From the NCBI GenBank assembly GCA_013399695.1, contig VXAU01002071.1:1620362-1684361 (forward strand): 64,000 bases of DNA, given 5' to 3'. Source of the stretch: Formicarius rufipectus. Lineage: Eukaryota > Chordata > Aves > Passeriformes > Formicariidae. The position numbers and the translations under genes were made by a program. The notes under the pieces are model-generated. The model was not told the DNA's origin. It was given only the letters and a program-made list of their open reading frames with translations, and did no database searches. Shown one piece after another: positions 46,195 through 58,453 of this stretch (positions within the stretch are counted from its first letter, which is position 1; each line of letters begins with the position of its first letter).

Positions 46195-46350
46195 AAATCA
46201 CAGACTCGTGGAATTAAGGTGGGAAAAGACCTCAAAGCCCACCAAGTCCAACCCTTAAACCCCCACTGCCAGGTCCACCACTGAGCCAGGTCCCCAGGCA
46301 TCACAGCTACATGTTTTTGAACCCGTCCAGCTGTTGGGATTCCACAGTGG
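46195..46350 (-). mobile_element. CR1 LINE 3' end, different type from its neighbours
   Basis: Antisense landmarks are ATCACAGACTCGTGGAATTA, AGGTGGGAAAAGACCTCAAA, GCCCACCAAGTCCAACCCTT, CACTGCCAGGTCCACCACTG and AGCCAGGTCCCCAGGCATCA. This is the CR1 type with the AAGGTTGGAAAAGACCTTCA 3' end, so this and the two copies upstream are separate insertions of at least two lineages. Confidence 0.87.
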
Positions 46351-49092
46351 AGCAAAAAGCCCAGGCTGGCAGAGAAGAGCCTGGTGTGCGTCCAAGCCAC
46401 GTGAGGGACAGGATCTGGCTGAGCAGAACTCGGTCCTGTGTCCTCAAAACCAAGGAGAGGGAGCAGATGAGTCCCTGAGAGCCCTGGGACTTTGCCCACG
46501 CTGGGTGAGGCTCTGCCAGAGACATCCCAGAGCTCCTGCAGCACCCCTGTCCCAGCTGAGAACCGCAGGTGGGGTCAAACCCCCAGCAGTCCATTTGCTC
46601 GTGCAGAGGTGGAGCTGCTGAACGGAGGAGCTGCCAAGAGGAGCCTGCCCTGCACCCCAACCCATGAACAACTAGCAAAACCCAAGCCCTGAGCCTCCCC
46701 ACACCTCTGGGATGTGGAAGGATGAGGACTCACACACTGCTTTAGCTTTCATGTGCACACACAAGTCGAAGCCAAACTCCTCAGGAATGAAACACTCGGA
46801 TGCAACTCAGGCAAACACTCAGAAGGGCTCCCAACAAGGAAGGAAATGTCAGGCCAGGGAAAAGCTGTCCCACATCTGAACTTCAAAGCCTTTCCTCTCC
46901 CTTAGTTCCCATCTCCTTGCCGAGACCTGCAGAGTCCACAGAGCTGGGAGTTCTCTGCCAGAGCTGGTGACAGTCAGTGGTGCTTCCAGCTCCTCAGGGA
47001 GCCCGTCTTTGCAGTCCTTCCCCTCTCCAGGCTGCTCTCCAGCCTCAGCAACAGCTTCCCAGAGCAAAAATCCCTGAACACAAAACTTAGACGAGAAATT
47101 CTGTAATATTTGGCTTAAAAATATTAATTTGGGGAGTGTGGGGGGGAGAGGGGGAGTTAATGAATTTCACACTCCTGAAGTGTTATCAGATTTTGGTGCC
47201 ATCTGCTTAGGCTTAAGACAGTTTCCAAGGCAGCTCCTCTTGTGCTGCCTCGAGCCTCTGCTGGTGAGAGACCAGGGACAAGGGAGAGGAGCAACTTCCA
47301 TGCTTGGCCTCCCAGGGCAGCCTGTGCTGAGCCTCCCAGGCTGACACTGAAGAGATGTGCAGAATATCTAGAAACAGCAACAGCTTTTAACTACTTTGTG
47401 GAAGGAAAGGGGGAAGTGAAATAATATCAGAGGGGGAAAAAATGGTCCATGGTGTGGCAGAGCAGATTCACACCCTCACAACTATGCACTTGTTCTGTAG
47501 TGTTTTCATTTATTCCCTGGTAATCCTAAAGAATGACACATTCATAGAGGAATTACTCTGCCCACCAGAGAGAAAGCAGCAGAAGCAGCAAAATCCTACC
47601 ACCACAAGGCAGAAGGAAGGAAAAGGACATAAGGCAAGTTGCTGCACATTTTGGAAGGAGGGAGACCAGAATTGCTCTTACTAGAGACGTCAGAGGACAA
47701 GGCAGCTGGCCTGAGTCCCTGCTTGCATAAAGGCCTGGGACACACTCCCAGGCACTTGTCTGCATCCCAAGCAGAGCATCTCTTTGAACAAACAAAGCCC
47801 CAGCTCAGGGGGGTGTTTTCTGGAGGGGAGGAATTACCAGAGAGCCCCTCGGGCACCTTCAATGCCAATTGTCACCTCCCCTGGTGCCCCTCGGCTCGTG
47901 GGGTGTGACAGGATCACAGGGGGGGAAGTCCTTTGATGAGCTGGAAGCACCAGTGGGATGGCAAGAGAGAAGCCAGGAACGGCCCTTGGAACCCCCGAGG
48001 TTGGAATGCGAGAGATGTCTCTTTGGGGAGGGGTTTTGCCTGTTTTCCTCCAGGCACAGCTGATGGCCAGGGGACATCACACCCCACACCCCACCCGTGT
48101 CTGCTTTGCTTGGGGCATTTCTTCTGCCCTGGTCACTTCATACACACGGGGTTTGGTGCTCTGCAAGACTCTGTCTCTGCACTATGTTCACACCCTCTGT
48201 AAAGGCAAGTTTCATCTCTTCACAGCATTAATGGCAGCTAAAAACATAAATTATACTGAACTGTTTATTACTTCAAACGTCCCTCAAAAGTCAAAGATCC
48301 TGTCTGATCATTCACCTTCCCTTAAACCCCCAGAAACCTGACCCTTGAGACCACCAAGGCTGTGTAGCTGTTCAAGTTTCACCACAAGTGTCAGTGGGGT
48401 CCAGTAGTGCCCAGTTCAAGCAGTAAACCAGCAATCCCTGCCCTACACAGCCCAGAGCCCCAGGGAATCTGCCAAAAACACACCCTTGGCTCGTGCAAAA
48501 GGCCAGCACAGAGACCTCGGGGGGCCCTGCAGCAGTGGGGCACAGACACTGCATGCAATGCCACGTCCTTCAAGTGGTTTTGGAAAGGGGGAGTGTGAAA
48601 ATGCATTTTTGGAAGAGATGGAAAAGAAGCAACAGTTCTGCAGAGATTTGCACACGCTGCTCACACAGAGAGCTTTCTGTTGTTGACCCCAGGTGGTACA
48701 TACACAACTCCTGCAGCACAGAATACACACAAACCTTATCTAGAGACATTAAAGAAAGCTGCTTGACATTGAAAATCAAATTGATTTCTTGCCAAGATTT
48801 CACAAGGGCATGTGTGACAGCAAATGACATGCTTAAGCCTTGCAAGAAGAAAATAAACATGTCCAATGCAAAAGCCATCAGCTTCTGTGCCAGCTTGAAT
48901 TATGCACATCTGTAGTGATTTGACACCCAGCTTGCTTGGCAGCACAGGCAAAGGGTGTGTTGCCACAAGCTGAAGCAGATAAATAGGCTGGAACAGAGCT
49001 CCCTGTCTGCTCGGAGGCTGCAGAGAACGCAAGAAGGGATTTAAGGAAACAGGGGCCACTCTCGTATTTCGGAAGGGTTGCTTGGAAAGCCT
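46351..49092. other. single-copy DNA, no gene recognised
   Basis: Mixed, C-rich at 46400-46700, AT-rich at 47090-47210, 48200-48300 and 48720-48900. No gene or repeat signal. Confidence 0.5.
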
Positions 49093-49116
49093 CTGCTGCT
49101 GCTGCTGCTGCTGCTG
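49093..49116. repeat. (CTG)8 trinucleotide repeat
   Basis: Eight uninterrupted CTG units. On the minus strand a 161-codon open frame (48878-49363) reads this as an alanine run, but that frame has no other protein-like feature. Confidence 0.97.
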
Positions 49117-51764
49117 CCCTCAGTCTTTGTTCTTGAACTTTTGCTGCTTCATATGAACAATTAGCCTTCAGAAAATGGTGCATTTTCTGCTTTCTTATAA
49201 CTAGGATAGAATTCCAAGTCAGGCAGAGCCAGCCTTTTTGCCCCAAATCCAGCAATTCAGCGTTTAAGGATGGATAGAATACCTGGAGCTGTCCCTGGCT
49301 CCAAAGCTGGCTGAGCAGGCACTGGGACACGAGGCTGCCATTCCCAGGGCGACTTCCCACCATGAAACTCTGGGAATTTGGGGCTCCCTCTCACCAAGTG
49401 CCTTTTCCTGGAAATCTGTGTTGCTGTGTGAAATGAGGTCAGCTGTCTGAGCTCCAGCTTTCAAAGCAAAGCAGTGGAAGCAGAATTGCCCACGAGTGCC
49501 CTGCTGGGTACCACGAGGTCTCTGATCCCTCCGAGGAAATTCCTCTTGGATTATTTGTCAGATCAGGGTGTGGACTTTCCAGGCCAAGCTCCATCTTCAC
49601 CAGGAGTGTGTGCCAAGCCCAGCCCCAGGACCACTGCCCTCTGGGGTGCTATAAATAACCTTTCCCACCTCCCTCCTGGGGAACAGACACCAATGTTGAA
49701 ATCCCTGAGTGTTTCCACCCACCAGAGATTAATGGAACTGCCACCTCCCCCCCTGCATTTTGCTATATTAACATAAAGTTTCTATTGCACAGCAGTTTGA
49801 TCCATTTGTGTTTATTTAACTCCTGTGTTCTGACAGAAGAAGATGGAGAATCTGCATAATTAATAATGACCCAAGCAATCTCACTTAATGCCTGCTCTGC
49901 ACCCCCTGACTACCCCTGTTAACTAATGACATCTCTAATAGTGTCAGACAGGTAAAAGACTCCCTTAGTCTGCCGAGATATTACTCACCTGGGATTATCA
50001 ATGGGTGTTTTTCAGCTTTAGCCATTAGCTGGAATTGCTCAGGTCATTCATAAAACTTCTTTTACTTTCCACAAAGGGAGTACAAAAGCAAAGCTGGAGC
50101 AAAAAGCTATGCACCAGGATTAATCTTATGTATATATATAGCCAGAGTGCTCCTGCCATCACCAAGGCAGAAAAAGGGATATCATTAAGAGTTTTCCTGA
50201 GAATAAACTGCTCTCCCAACAGCTTTGGAAAAGCCAATGACTCATTAAAGGAACACAGCAAGCTGTGCTTGCTGCAGAGGGTCACCTGCATCCTCAGGAC
50301 CCCCCTCTGTCCCTCCCAAAGCAGCCAAACCACTCTGGCTGCCTGCTGGGTGCAGGTGCTGGCACCTTCAAGGTGCCTAAAGGAGCACCCCTGGCATGTC
50401 CACACGCCCAGCCCCAAGCTCACAGCTCAGTCCACATGATCTTAGCCCAGACTGCCCACCCAACCTCCTGCTTTGGGCCACCTCCCCTTTGCATTCCAAT
50501 CCTCCGTGGCACCAAAGCCAACCCTCCTGCCAGCCTGTGCCCGAGCTGTGGCTGCTGTGACCAGCACTGGTGCCTTCACTGCTGTCCCTCCTTATTCTAC
50601 AGGGAGTCTTAGGGTCTCCAAGCACTTGGTCTATGCTGACACTATTCTTATTTTCATTTACCACCAGTTTTGGAGGGATTTAAAGACCATGATCCTTGTG
50701 TGTCTCTATCACAGAGCATCAGAAAAACCAGAGGAACTGTGAATTTTGGGGTCAGAAGGCTGAAGGGGATCAGGTTTAGCTTCCTTTGCTCATATAACAG
50801 ATTTAGTCCAGTTCATGGAAGACATTTCCAAGGTTTTGCCTCACTGAGATGCTCCTTGTCTGAGCAGACCTGGGGGAGCATGGGTGGTGGGTTTGGGTTT
50901 TTGACCCCTGTGGCAGCCCAGGTCACCAACCCCACTTCTTGTGCCCTCTCTCAGCACTGAGCGGCTGCCAGAAGGACAAGTCCTGTGCTCCAGGCAGGCA
51001 GGACACAGGCAGGAGTGCCACCTCCAAATTTAACCTGAACCGTCTCCCTGGCCACAAGGTGCTTTTGAAGGAGGCCGTGGGAGATGTGAGGCTCTCAGCA
51101 GGCCAAGGCTTTGTTTCCTCCAACGAAGTAAACTTGTAATTCCCAATATCAGAACAATGCCTTTGCCAAATCAGATGAAATGCTTGTAACAGGGGCTAAT
51201 CAGATTCTACATTAATGAGAGAAAATATGAAGCTAATCAACACCCAGGCAGGTCTCTGGGCTGCAGGCCTATTAAACTTCATAAAAAATTAATGACTGAA
51301 AGAGCAAAATCGTTTGTAAGGGGCCTCCAGTGGCAGTGTCTCCAGCACCGTTCTCCTCTCATTACCCTGAATTAGCCTCACTTTCCAGCCCCAGCCACAC
51401 CCACAGAGCAGCAGCTCCTGCTCAGCCCTGCACTGCTCCCTTTCCAGCCAGTCCTGGCACATTTGTCCACCCTCCTTCCCTCCCTCACACATCCTGCTCC
51501 AATGTCCCCGTGGGATTTTCCATTTTACTTCAGGCCACGGGCACCCCATGGGCTCAATATTCCTTCCCCGAGGTCTGGGGGTGCCCACGGTGCTCAGGGA
51601 ATGGGGCTGCTCCTTTGGGATGGCACCTGGGAACACAGGGATGAGACACTGTGGGAAAAGGGAGGGCAAGAAAACCTCTCAGCACTCCCCCAGTGGCTTT
51701 GGCTTCAGGACGTTTACTGGTTGGAAGAGGATTTTCAGGAGGAAAAACCAATGGGAGCAACACA
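49117..51764. other. single-copy DNA, no gene recognised
   Basis: AT-rich at 49740-50260 with a short (TA)n at about 50128-50140, otherwise mixed. Nothing recognised. Confidence 0.5.
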
Positions 51765-51903
51765 GAATCAAAGACTCACAGGATGGTTTGGGTTGGGAGG
51801 GACCTTAAAGCTCATCCAGGTTCACCCCCTGCCCATGGGCAGGGACAACCTCCACCAGCCCAGAGTGCTCCAGCCTGGCCTTGGACACTCCCAGGGATGA
51901 ATA
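51765..51903 (-). mobile_element. CR1 LINE 3' end
   Basis: Antisense landmarks are AATCAAAGACTCACAGGATG, GTTTGGGTTGGGAGGGACCT, CCCCCTGCCCATGGGCAGGG, CACCAGCCCAGAGTGCTCCA and GCCTTGGACACTCCCAGGGA. About 140 bp of the young type, well preserved. Confidence 0.93.
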
Positions 51904-53511
51904 GGGAAAAGCTTCTTTATGATGTCTGCAGGATGGATCTGCAGACATTGGACTCCCACTGGAGCCACTGAATTCCCCCTGGAATTTAGTCTCAGTGCTC
52001 ACTTTCCCTGGGCCACCTCCAGCAGGTTATGAATTACTAATAAAATACAAAAATGAAGATCATAATTCAGTGAACTCCACGAGAATGGAAACAAGGCAGG
52101 TTCTCCTGCCTCACATCTGTGGAACAAAAAGGAGTCTCCCCTGATTTTGGCTGTTCCAGTCAAACATAAATCAGACAGGCTCAACCTGCCCAGTCCAGTC
52201 CTTTTTCTCACAGGCATTGTTAAGCTCTCACTTAATTGCAAGGTTGTGCACAGCAGATCACTTCAAGTGATCCTCTGTTTTCAGTGTTGTGGAGGGAAAA
52301 CAATCATTTCTTAGATATCTTGGCTGGCAAAATAAAAGACCATTAGAGCCAATCTTCAATATTTAATGCACTATGGAAATTAGCTGTTTAAGTACATCTC
52401 TAGTTCAGGGAAAGCAAAGTAGAGGTACATAAAAAAGTGTGAGAAAGACACCTGGAGGATTCAGTAATCACTGTTTCAGTACATGGGTCTCAGAAGACCC
52501 CAAGGTTTTGATCTGAATTATCTTCATGCCTGAATGGTTGTCAGGGGCATAGTCCCAGGCCCATTTATAACCTGGTGCAGCTGAATTAAGCCCCTCTTGT
52601 TTCTTAATCAGGTTACAGGAGACAGTCATTTACGTCTTCAGTATTGAGATGTTTCATTTTCCCTCCTGGTGTGGGGGTGCAGTCCATTAGTGGGAACTCA
52701 TTGCCAGTAATGAACCCACTTGGAGGGTGGAAGTCCCAGGGCTAATCAAGGTTTAATCTTTGCAGTGGGGCCAAGGCCACCTTCTCTGCTGCCTTGGACT
52801 TCCAGAACTCATTTACCTCTGCACAAAGTTCCCGGTTCTGCCATGGGGGTGGAGCAGCTGCCGCTGAGACAGCTCTGCTCTCAGCTGCCAGCAAGGCACG
52901 AGGTGCAGAGCAAGGCAAAGGGGGTTTTCCCTGATCCACTCCCACCAAAAGCACCCCAAAGTGCTCCAGGACAGCTCCAGAGTGCTGTGGGAGTCTGAGC
53001 TGTAGGATCCACACACATAATCCTCTGTATTTATACACACAGACAAGCTGTGGCTGCAGTTTGAGCAATGCCTGGGTGAGACAGGGACCAAACTGCAGTC
53101 ATGGATACCCTTCCCCTTCCTTCCCCTGAAAGACTGGAGCCAAATTCTCACCTTGCAAATGGATTCTCAACTACACGGTTCAGATTTTGGGAGTCTAGAG
53201 AGCTGAATTTCACAGATGAAAGGAAGCAACAGCAAGGACAGATCTAAAATTCCTCTTTCTGACTAACAGCTTGAAGTGCCTCTCTTTAAAAAAACATGCA
53301 GGCCCTTTGGAAATGCAGCTTTATCTCTGTAAGACCTTCCTCCTACAGAAGATAAACCCAAGATGAAAAATGTATTTGAATGCAAACTGTGTAGGTAAAG
53401 TGCTAGCTACAGCTCCAAAGCAATAAAACTGCTCTTAATGCCTTCATCATCTGTTCCAGCTCCTTCAGACAAAATGGGCCAGGATACCCAGCAGCCATCA
53501 GTCTGGCTTAC
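51904..53511. other. single-copy DNA, no gene recognised
   Basis: AT-rich at 52010-52090, 52250-52460 and 53200-53420, with C-rich DNA between. No gene or repeat. Confidence 0.5.
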
Positions 53512-53551
53512 CTGGGCCCTGCTGGCTCCAGGCTCTGCACAGCAACTGCAG
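53512..53551 (-). other. candidate 40-nt exon on the minus strand
   Basis: On the minus strand an acceptor with pyrimidine tract (TATGATTCTTTCCAACAG) precedes and a near-consensus donor CAG|GTAAGC follows. Forty nt is short but within the range of real exons. No protein is recognisable, and chance pairing cannot be excluded. Confidence 0.18.
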
Positions 53552-53744
53552 CTGTTGGAAAGAATCATACTGAAGGGTTGGTTTGTTTTTTCCTTTGCTG
53601 CATAAAACAGGAGGAAGTGATAAAACTGCCCCTGACTTCAATGTAAGGTTGGGATCCCCACTGCCAGATAGTCTCACCTTGCAAAACTTTGCAATAAGAT
53701 CCAAAAAAAGGGCAAGAACAAATAGAAAGGAGCTCATCTGACCC

Positions 53745-54125
53745 CTCTGGGCTCTTCAGGACTCGGAGACCACCGAGCCCACCCCGTGCCCGATGCCCAC
53801 CTTGTCCCCAGCCCGGAGCACTCAGTGCCATGTTCACTCCTTCCTTGGGCACCACCAGGTCTGGGCACTCCAAACCTGCCTGGGCAGCCCCTGCCAGGGC
53901 CTGCCCACCCTTTCCATGAGGAAATTCCTCCTGCTGTCCCCCCTGAACATCTCCTGCTGACTCCCTCTGCTCCTGTCCCTGTTCCTGGAGCAGAGCCCGA
54001 TCCCCCCATCTTCCCTCTCCTGGCAGGGACTTGCAGAGCCACAAGGTGCCCCCTGAGCCTCCTTTTCTCCAGGCTGAGCCCCCCCAGCTCCCTCAGCCCC
54101 TCCTGTGGCTGGAACTTGTGACCCA
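53745..54125 (-). mobile_element. CR1 LINE 3' fragment, about 380 bp
   Basis: Antisense landmarks are GACCACCGAGCCCACC, CACCTTGTCCCCAGCCC, CTTCCTTGGGCACCACCAGG, CCTGCCTGGGCAGCCCCTGC, CCATGAGGAAATTCCTCCTG, CTGAGCCTCCTTTTCTCCAG and CAGCTCCCTCAGCCCCTCCT. The same 3'-end type as 5543-5890 and 29547-29740. The terminal GGTTGGAAAAG is degraded. Confidence 0.9.
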
Positions 54126-55004
54126 TCATTGGAATTTCCCTGTATAACCTGATCATATGTTTGGGCCACTGACGTGCTCCTCCAGCACTCATTTGCTTTG
54201 AAATTAGATTATTAGTATATCATTAAGCGGCAGAGGTGGGACCCACCTGCCCACTGGAACACTAAGAAACCTCTCCTTTTAAAAAAATCTGTGATTTATC
54301 ATCTGTTGTTGCTGGAGGATGGGAAGGTGGATGTGCTGGGTCCAAAAAGGGTAGAACAATGCAGGTGGGAACAGGTGGTGGGAGTTTTTGATGACCACAC
54401 AGAGAATACACCATCATTAAGGAGACAGATGCAGCTCTTCCTCTAATTTATTATCCAGGTTGTGTCTCCCAGGACTGCATTGTCTGCAGGGCAGTGTGAT
54501 CCCAAGTGAAGTGGCCAGGCAGGAGCTGCAGAGAGCCCTGAATGAAAGGAAATCAAACAGTTGCTTGGGTACCTGGGATTCTGAACTTTGCCAGCCAGAG
54601 GGTGTTTACTGCTGCAGCTCATTTTGTTCCTAATATTCAGTTGGAATGCAAGAAGTGAAATGAGCTCATTAGAAATCCAAGCAATGCATTCATGTGGGTT
54701 TTTTCCTTCTCTTTTGGGAATCCTCTCCTGTGTAAATAAGACACATAATAACCCTTCTCTCCACTTTACACGTGTGAGCTGCTTTTCAACCACAAATGCC
54801 ACAGTGCTGGTGTAATTATGCCCATTTTCCAGGACTAAAAGAGGAGCACTGAAGGGTCTGATCCACAAACAGGAGATGTGACAGCTAAATTTGGAAACCT
54901 GTGCACAGGGCAATTTTCAGCCCTGCCACCATCCCCCCTGGAACGAGGAGGGTTCAGGAACCTCATCCAAACCCTCAGCCCTGCCAGACTGGGTTGGACT
55001 GAGC
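54126..55004. other. AT-leaning single-copy DNA
   Basis: Unique sequence. At about 54812-54850, TAATTATGCCCATTTTCCAG followed by a purine-rich stretch resembles the MIR/L2-like 3' motif ATTATCCCCATTTTACAGA. This was too short to call as a separate element. Confidence 0.45.
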
Positions 55005-55292
55005 TCAAAGGAGGGTGCAGTGAGGAGGGGGTCGGTGTCTTCTCCTGGGTAACAAGTGACAGGACGAGAGAAAATGGACTCAAGTTGTGCCAGTGGGGCT
55101 TTAGATTGGAAATTAGGGGAAATTTCTTCAAGGAAAGAGTTTGGAACAGGCTGCCCAGGGCAGTCACCATCCCTGAAGGTGTTCAAAAAACACATGGGGT
55201 GGCCCTTGAGGATGTGGTTCACTGGTGGGTTGACAGCTGGACCTGATGGTCTTGAAGGTCTCTGTCAACCTCAGCAGTTCTGTGATTTCTCA
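55005..55292 (+). mobile_element. CR1 LINE 3' fragment, different older type
   Basis: Sense landmarks are AACAAGTGACAGGACGAGAG, AAAATGGACTCAAGTTGTGC, CAGTGGGGCTTTAGATTGGA, ATTTCTTCAAGGAAAGAGTT, GAACAGGCTGCCCAGGG, ACCATCCCTGAAGGTGTTCA, TGGACCTGATGGTCTTGAAG and GTTCTGTGATTTCTC. It belongs to the CR1 type with the TGGACTTGATGATCTTAGAG-like tail rather than the CCAACCCAAACC tail. Confidence 0.9.
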
Positions 55293-55762
55293 ATGAACTC
55301 AGGAGGTCAGTTAGAGCTGGATGCTCCTGCCCTTGAGAAAACTAAACCTCATTGTAGCCACTGAGGGAGGATCTGGGCTCCTCAGAGTATCTGATCTTCA
55401 TCTTGGGGAGATCCTGGCACATGCACTTGGAGGTAAAACACTGAAAAGAGATGCAGCTCCTGGAGAAGTGGATTCCAGGTGTTTTCAGGGGGGTTGGAAC
55501 AAGGACTCTCAACTTGCCAAAGCCTTAGAAGGAGATTTTAGTGATGATGTGTGGTTATGAAAGGGGGTTTATCTTGGACTTAGGCACTGACTTGTCAAGT
55601 CCATCAGCTCCTACTTGGCACACTCCAGCACTCCTGACACACACAGTTTAAATGCAAAGTGTGTTCTCAGGATACACCAGCCAGAGCAGCAAATTAAAGC
55701 CCCTTAAATGCTGCTGGAGGCTGGGCTGGTCCCTTCCATGGTGCTCAGAGCCATTCCCTGGC
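55293..55762. other. single-copy DNA, no gene recognised
   Basis: Unique mixed sequence between the CR1 fragment and a small minisatellite. Nothing recognised. Confidence 0.5.
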
Positions 55763-55839
55763 ATCTCCAGCATCCTGGATCTCCAGCATCCTGGAATGTC
55801 CAGCATCCTGACATCTCCAGCACCCTGGCATCTCCAGCT
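55763..55839. repeat. 16/17-bp minisatellite, about 4.7 units
   Basis: Units of the form ATCTCCAGCATCCTGGA start at 55763, 55779, 55796, 55813 and 55830 with a few substitutions. The last unit is partial. The core CAGCATCCT is shared with the 24-bp array at 4533. Confidence 0.93.
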
Positions 55840-58426
55840 CCCACTACAGAGCCACCTCCCCTTTTGTCTCCACCTGGACAGACCCAGCCAGAGCTGGGCA
55901 GGAGGGCCTGAGAGTGGTGAAAATCAGCCTTTGGAGAAGATACAGGGACCAAAGCACTAAGTTTGCACTGGGAAACCTGTTGGGTTTTTTAAAAACAGAC
56001 TGTTGAAAATCCACTAAGTACACAGGAAATGTGTGGGGTTGTCTCTAAATGCACCCTGAGCACAACCAACAGGAGAGGCAAGACCCTGCAGAGCCCAAAA
56101 GCTACTCAGCAAGACACACTCACTCCGTGTTCCACCCACCCCTCGAGGAGCTGCCCATTTGCAGCTGCCACTGCCAGACATTTAGCTCCATTTAATTTCA
56201 GAGTTTACACAAAGACCCTGTAAGTGATTGTGATTTTCCAGTGGAAAAACAGGGTCTCGCTGCATCCAACCCCGGGACTATTTTAATCTTTAGATCAATA
56301 AAATCCATTAAACAAATTGCTCTCCCCCCGTTTCTCCCAACCGAAGGGGTTTGCCATTCCCCCTTTCTCTGGGAGCAGGTTGCACAGCTCTGATGATGGA
56401 TTGGGCACTTCTGCTGCTGCAGCTCAGCTGTCAGAGGGTTGCAGTGAAAAAAAATCACAGTCTCCAACTTTGAATGGAAACAAATGGCCTGTGAATGCAG
56501 CTCGAGGAGGAGAAGCCACTCCACAAAAAGCCTGCAATGTTTATAGATTTTAGGCTTCATGCTCTGGATGTGCAAATCAGAAGTAATGATTAAAAGCAGC
56601 TCTTCTCTTTGGAAAGGTTAAGTGTCTCCTCTCGTACAAAGGAACTCTGTGCACCAGCTCTCTTAAATCCTGGAGTGAGATCAAGTGCGTGCAGTCTTGA
56701 TAGCAGAATATTTAGTGATAAAGGATGACTATCAGGGAGGATTGAAAATATGGAAAGCAGGCAGATGTGCTGCAGCACTTGGAGCTGTGTTGACGAGACT
56801 GAGTTGGAAATTCACCCTGTAGAGGACAGAAAAGAAGAGAAGAAAAATAGTTGGAGAAGGATGTGTTTGTGGGAGGGTGGATCTTGACCATGCTGGGGAA
56901 AAAAGGGCATGAAAAGGTTTCCCACCTCCTCTCACCAGCAATTCCTGCTCAGTCTGGGTACAGACCAACCAGCAGGCAAAATATCGTGGCAAACTACATA
57001 GTAATGTAACAGTGGGAAATTTAATTTTGTTTTTCAACGCAGCAGGAGCCCCTTGGTTTGTCAGGATGGGGGTGAAGCTCAGGGTTGCCTTCCTCAGGCT
57101 CAGCCTTACTGAGGAACCTTCCCACACCTTAAGAGGTTGGCAAATCACAACCTGAAGGTTTCAAAATGCATTAAAAAAGGTTGTGGGTCTGGGATTCAGA
57201 GTCACTGAAGGTGCAGAGACGCTGAGTGGTTTTCATGTCTGGGTACCAGCCCCTTTCACACTCAGCAAACACCTCCCTGGGCTGAGCTGCCGTGCTGAGG
57301 GAGATCTCCCTCTCTGCTCTGCTGGAGCTAATGAGAGGTTCCTCTATGAAGTCCCTAAATATGGCATTCAGCAGACTGGGGAGGAGAGGAAAGGGGCTGG
57401 CAAGAGGCCATAATTAATTTTCTGACATTTGGAGAACTGTGACATTGGGTCTTATCTGTCTGTGATGAAATACTCCTCAGCCCTGAGGCAACTGGTAGTA
57501 TTTAACCAGGCTTCTGATAGCCAGACAAATAACAACTTATTATGTCTCTGACTCAACAGAAGGACAAAAAAGGAGTAAAAAATTAGTTAAAGGTTTAAAA
57601 TTAGAGCACTGAAGCATTGTTACGACTGAGCTTCTCAAGCAATGAAAACTCATTCCTGGTGTATTGGCAATATAAGAGCAGGGCTCAAACACCGAGTTCT
57701 GCTCATTTCCAGGCCACAGCTCTGTGTCTTCTGCCTCAGCCAGCAGGGCTATGGAAGAAGAGGTTCTCTTGGAATGGGCAGGGAAAGGTGATGGGGAGGA
57801 GGCACGAGGTGCTAAGGGATGAGAAGAGAGCCCAGGGCTGTGGCTCACTGGTCTTTGCTGCTGGCAGGGGAGTTTCCCTCTGTGGGCTGCATTTTTGGGG
57901 TCACCTCCAACAAAGGGCATGGCCAAGCAGGTCTCTCCAGAGCTGCTGGTCCAGCATTCCCAGCAGGGATCTCACACACACAGCAATTCCAGGGGAACTG
58001 GCCATGTCCCTTCCTTTCCCTGTTTCCTGGGGAGAAAAGAGGAGTGAGAGGACAATGCCCTCCTTGTCAGCCTTGTCTGCACAGTGATGGACCCTGAGCT
58101 TCTCTTCACGAGTTTGACCCCAGGACACCTCACCCCTGCAGTAATGTTGAGGCACAAAGGACCTGCTTGGGTTCTGCTGACCAGGAAAAGCTCAAGGAAA
58201 CTGCAGGGGTCAAGAGTTTGTGCAGCCAGAGAGTGGTTGGGACCAGCCAGGGGAGATTTCCCTCCTGTGGCCACAGGAGAGCTGCCAACACAGAGAAACC
58301 GGGAGGGGTTTGGTGAAGGACCCTCATCCTGCCTTCCTGGAGGTGCCAAAAGCGCCAAATGGAGGGGTACAGTGAACACACCCCAAGAGTGTTCAGCAGG
58401 ATAACTGCAGCAGCTAATTGCCAAAT
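55840..58426. other. single-copy DNA, no gene recognised
   Basis: AT-rich at 56170-56330, 56570-56860 and 57400-57640, otherwise mixed. Open frames of up to 156 codons lack protein features. Confidence 0.5.
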
Positions 58427-58453
58427 AGTAATAACTAATAATAATAATAATAA
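58427..58453. repeat. short (AAT)n microsatellite
   Basis: Six to seven ATA/AAT units with one interruption near the start. Confidence 0.9.
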
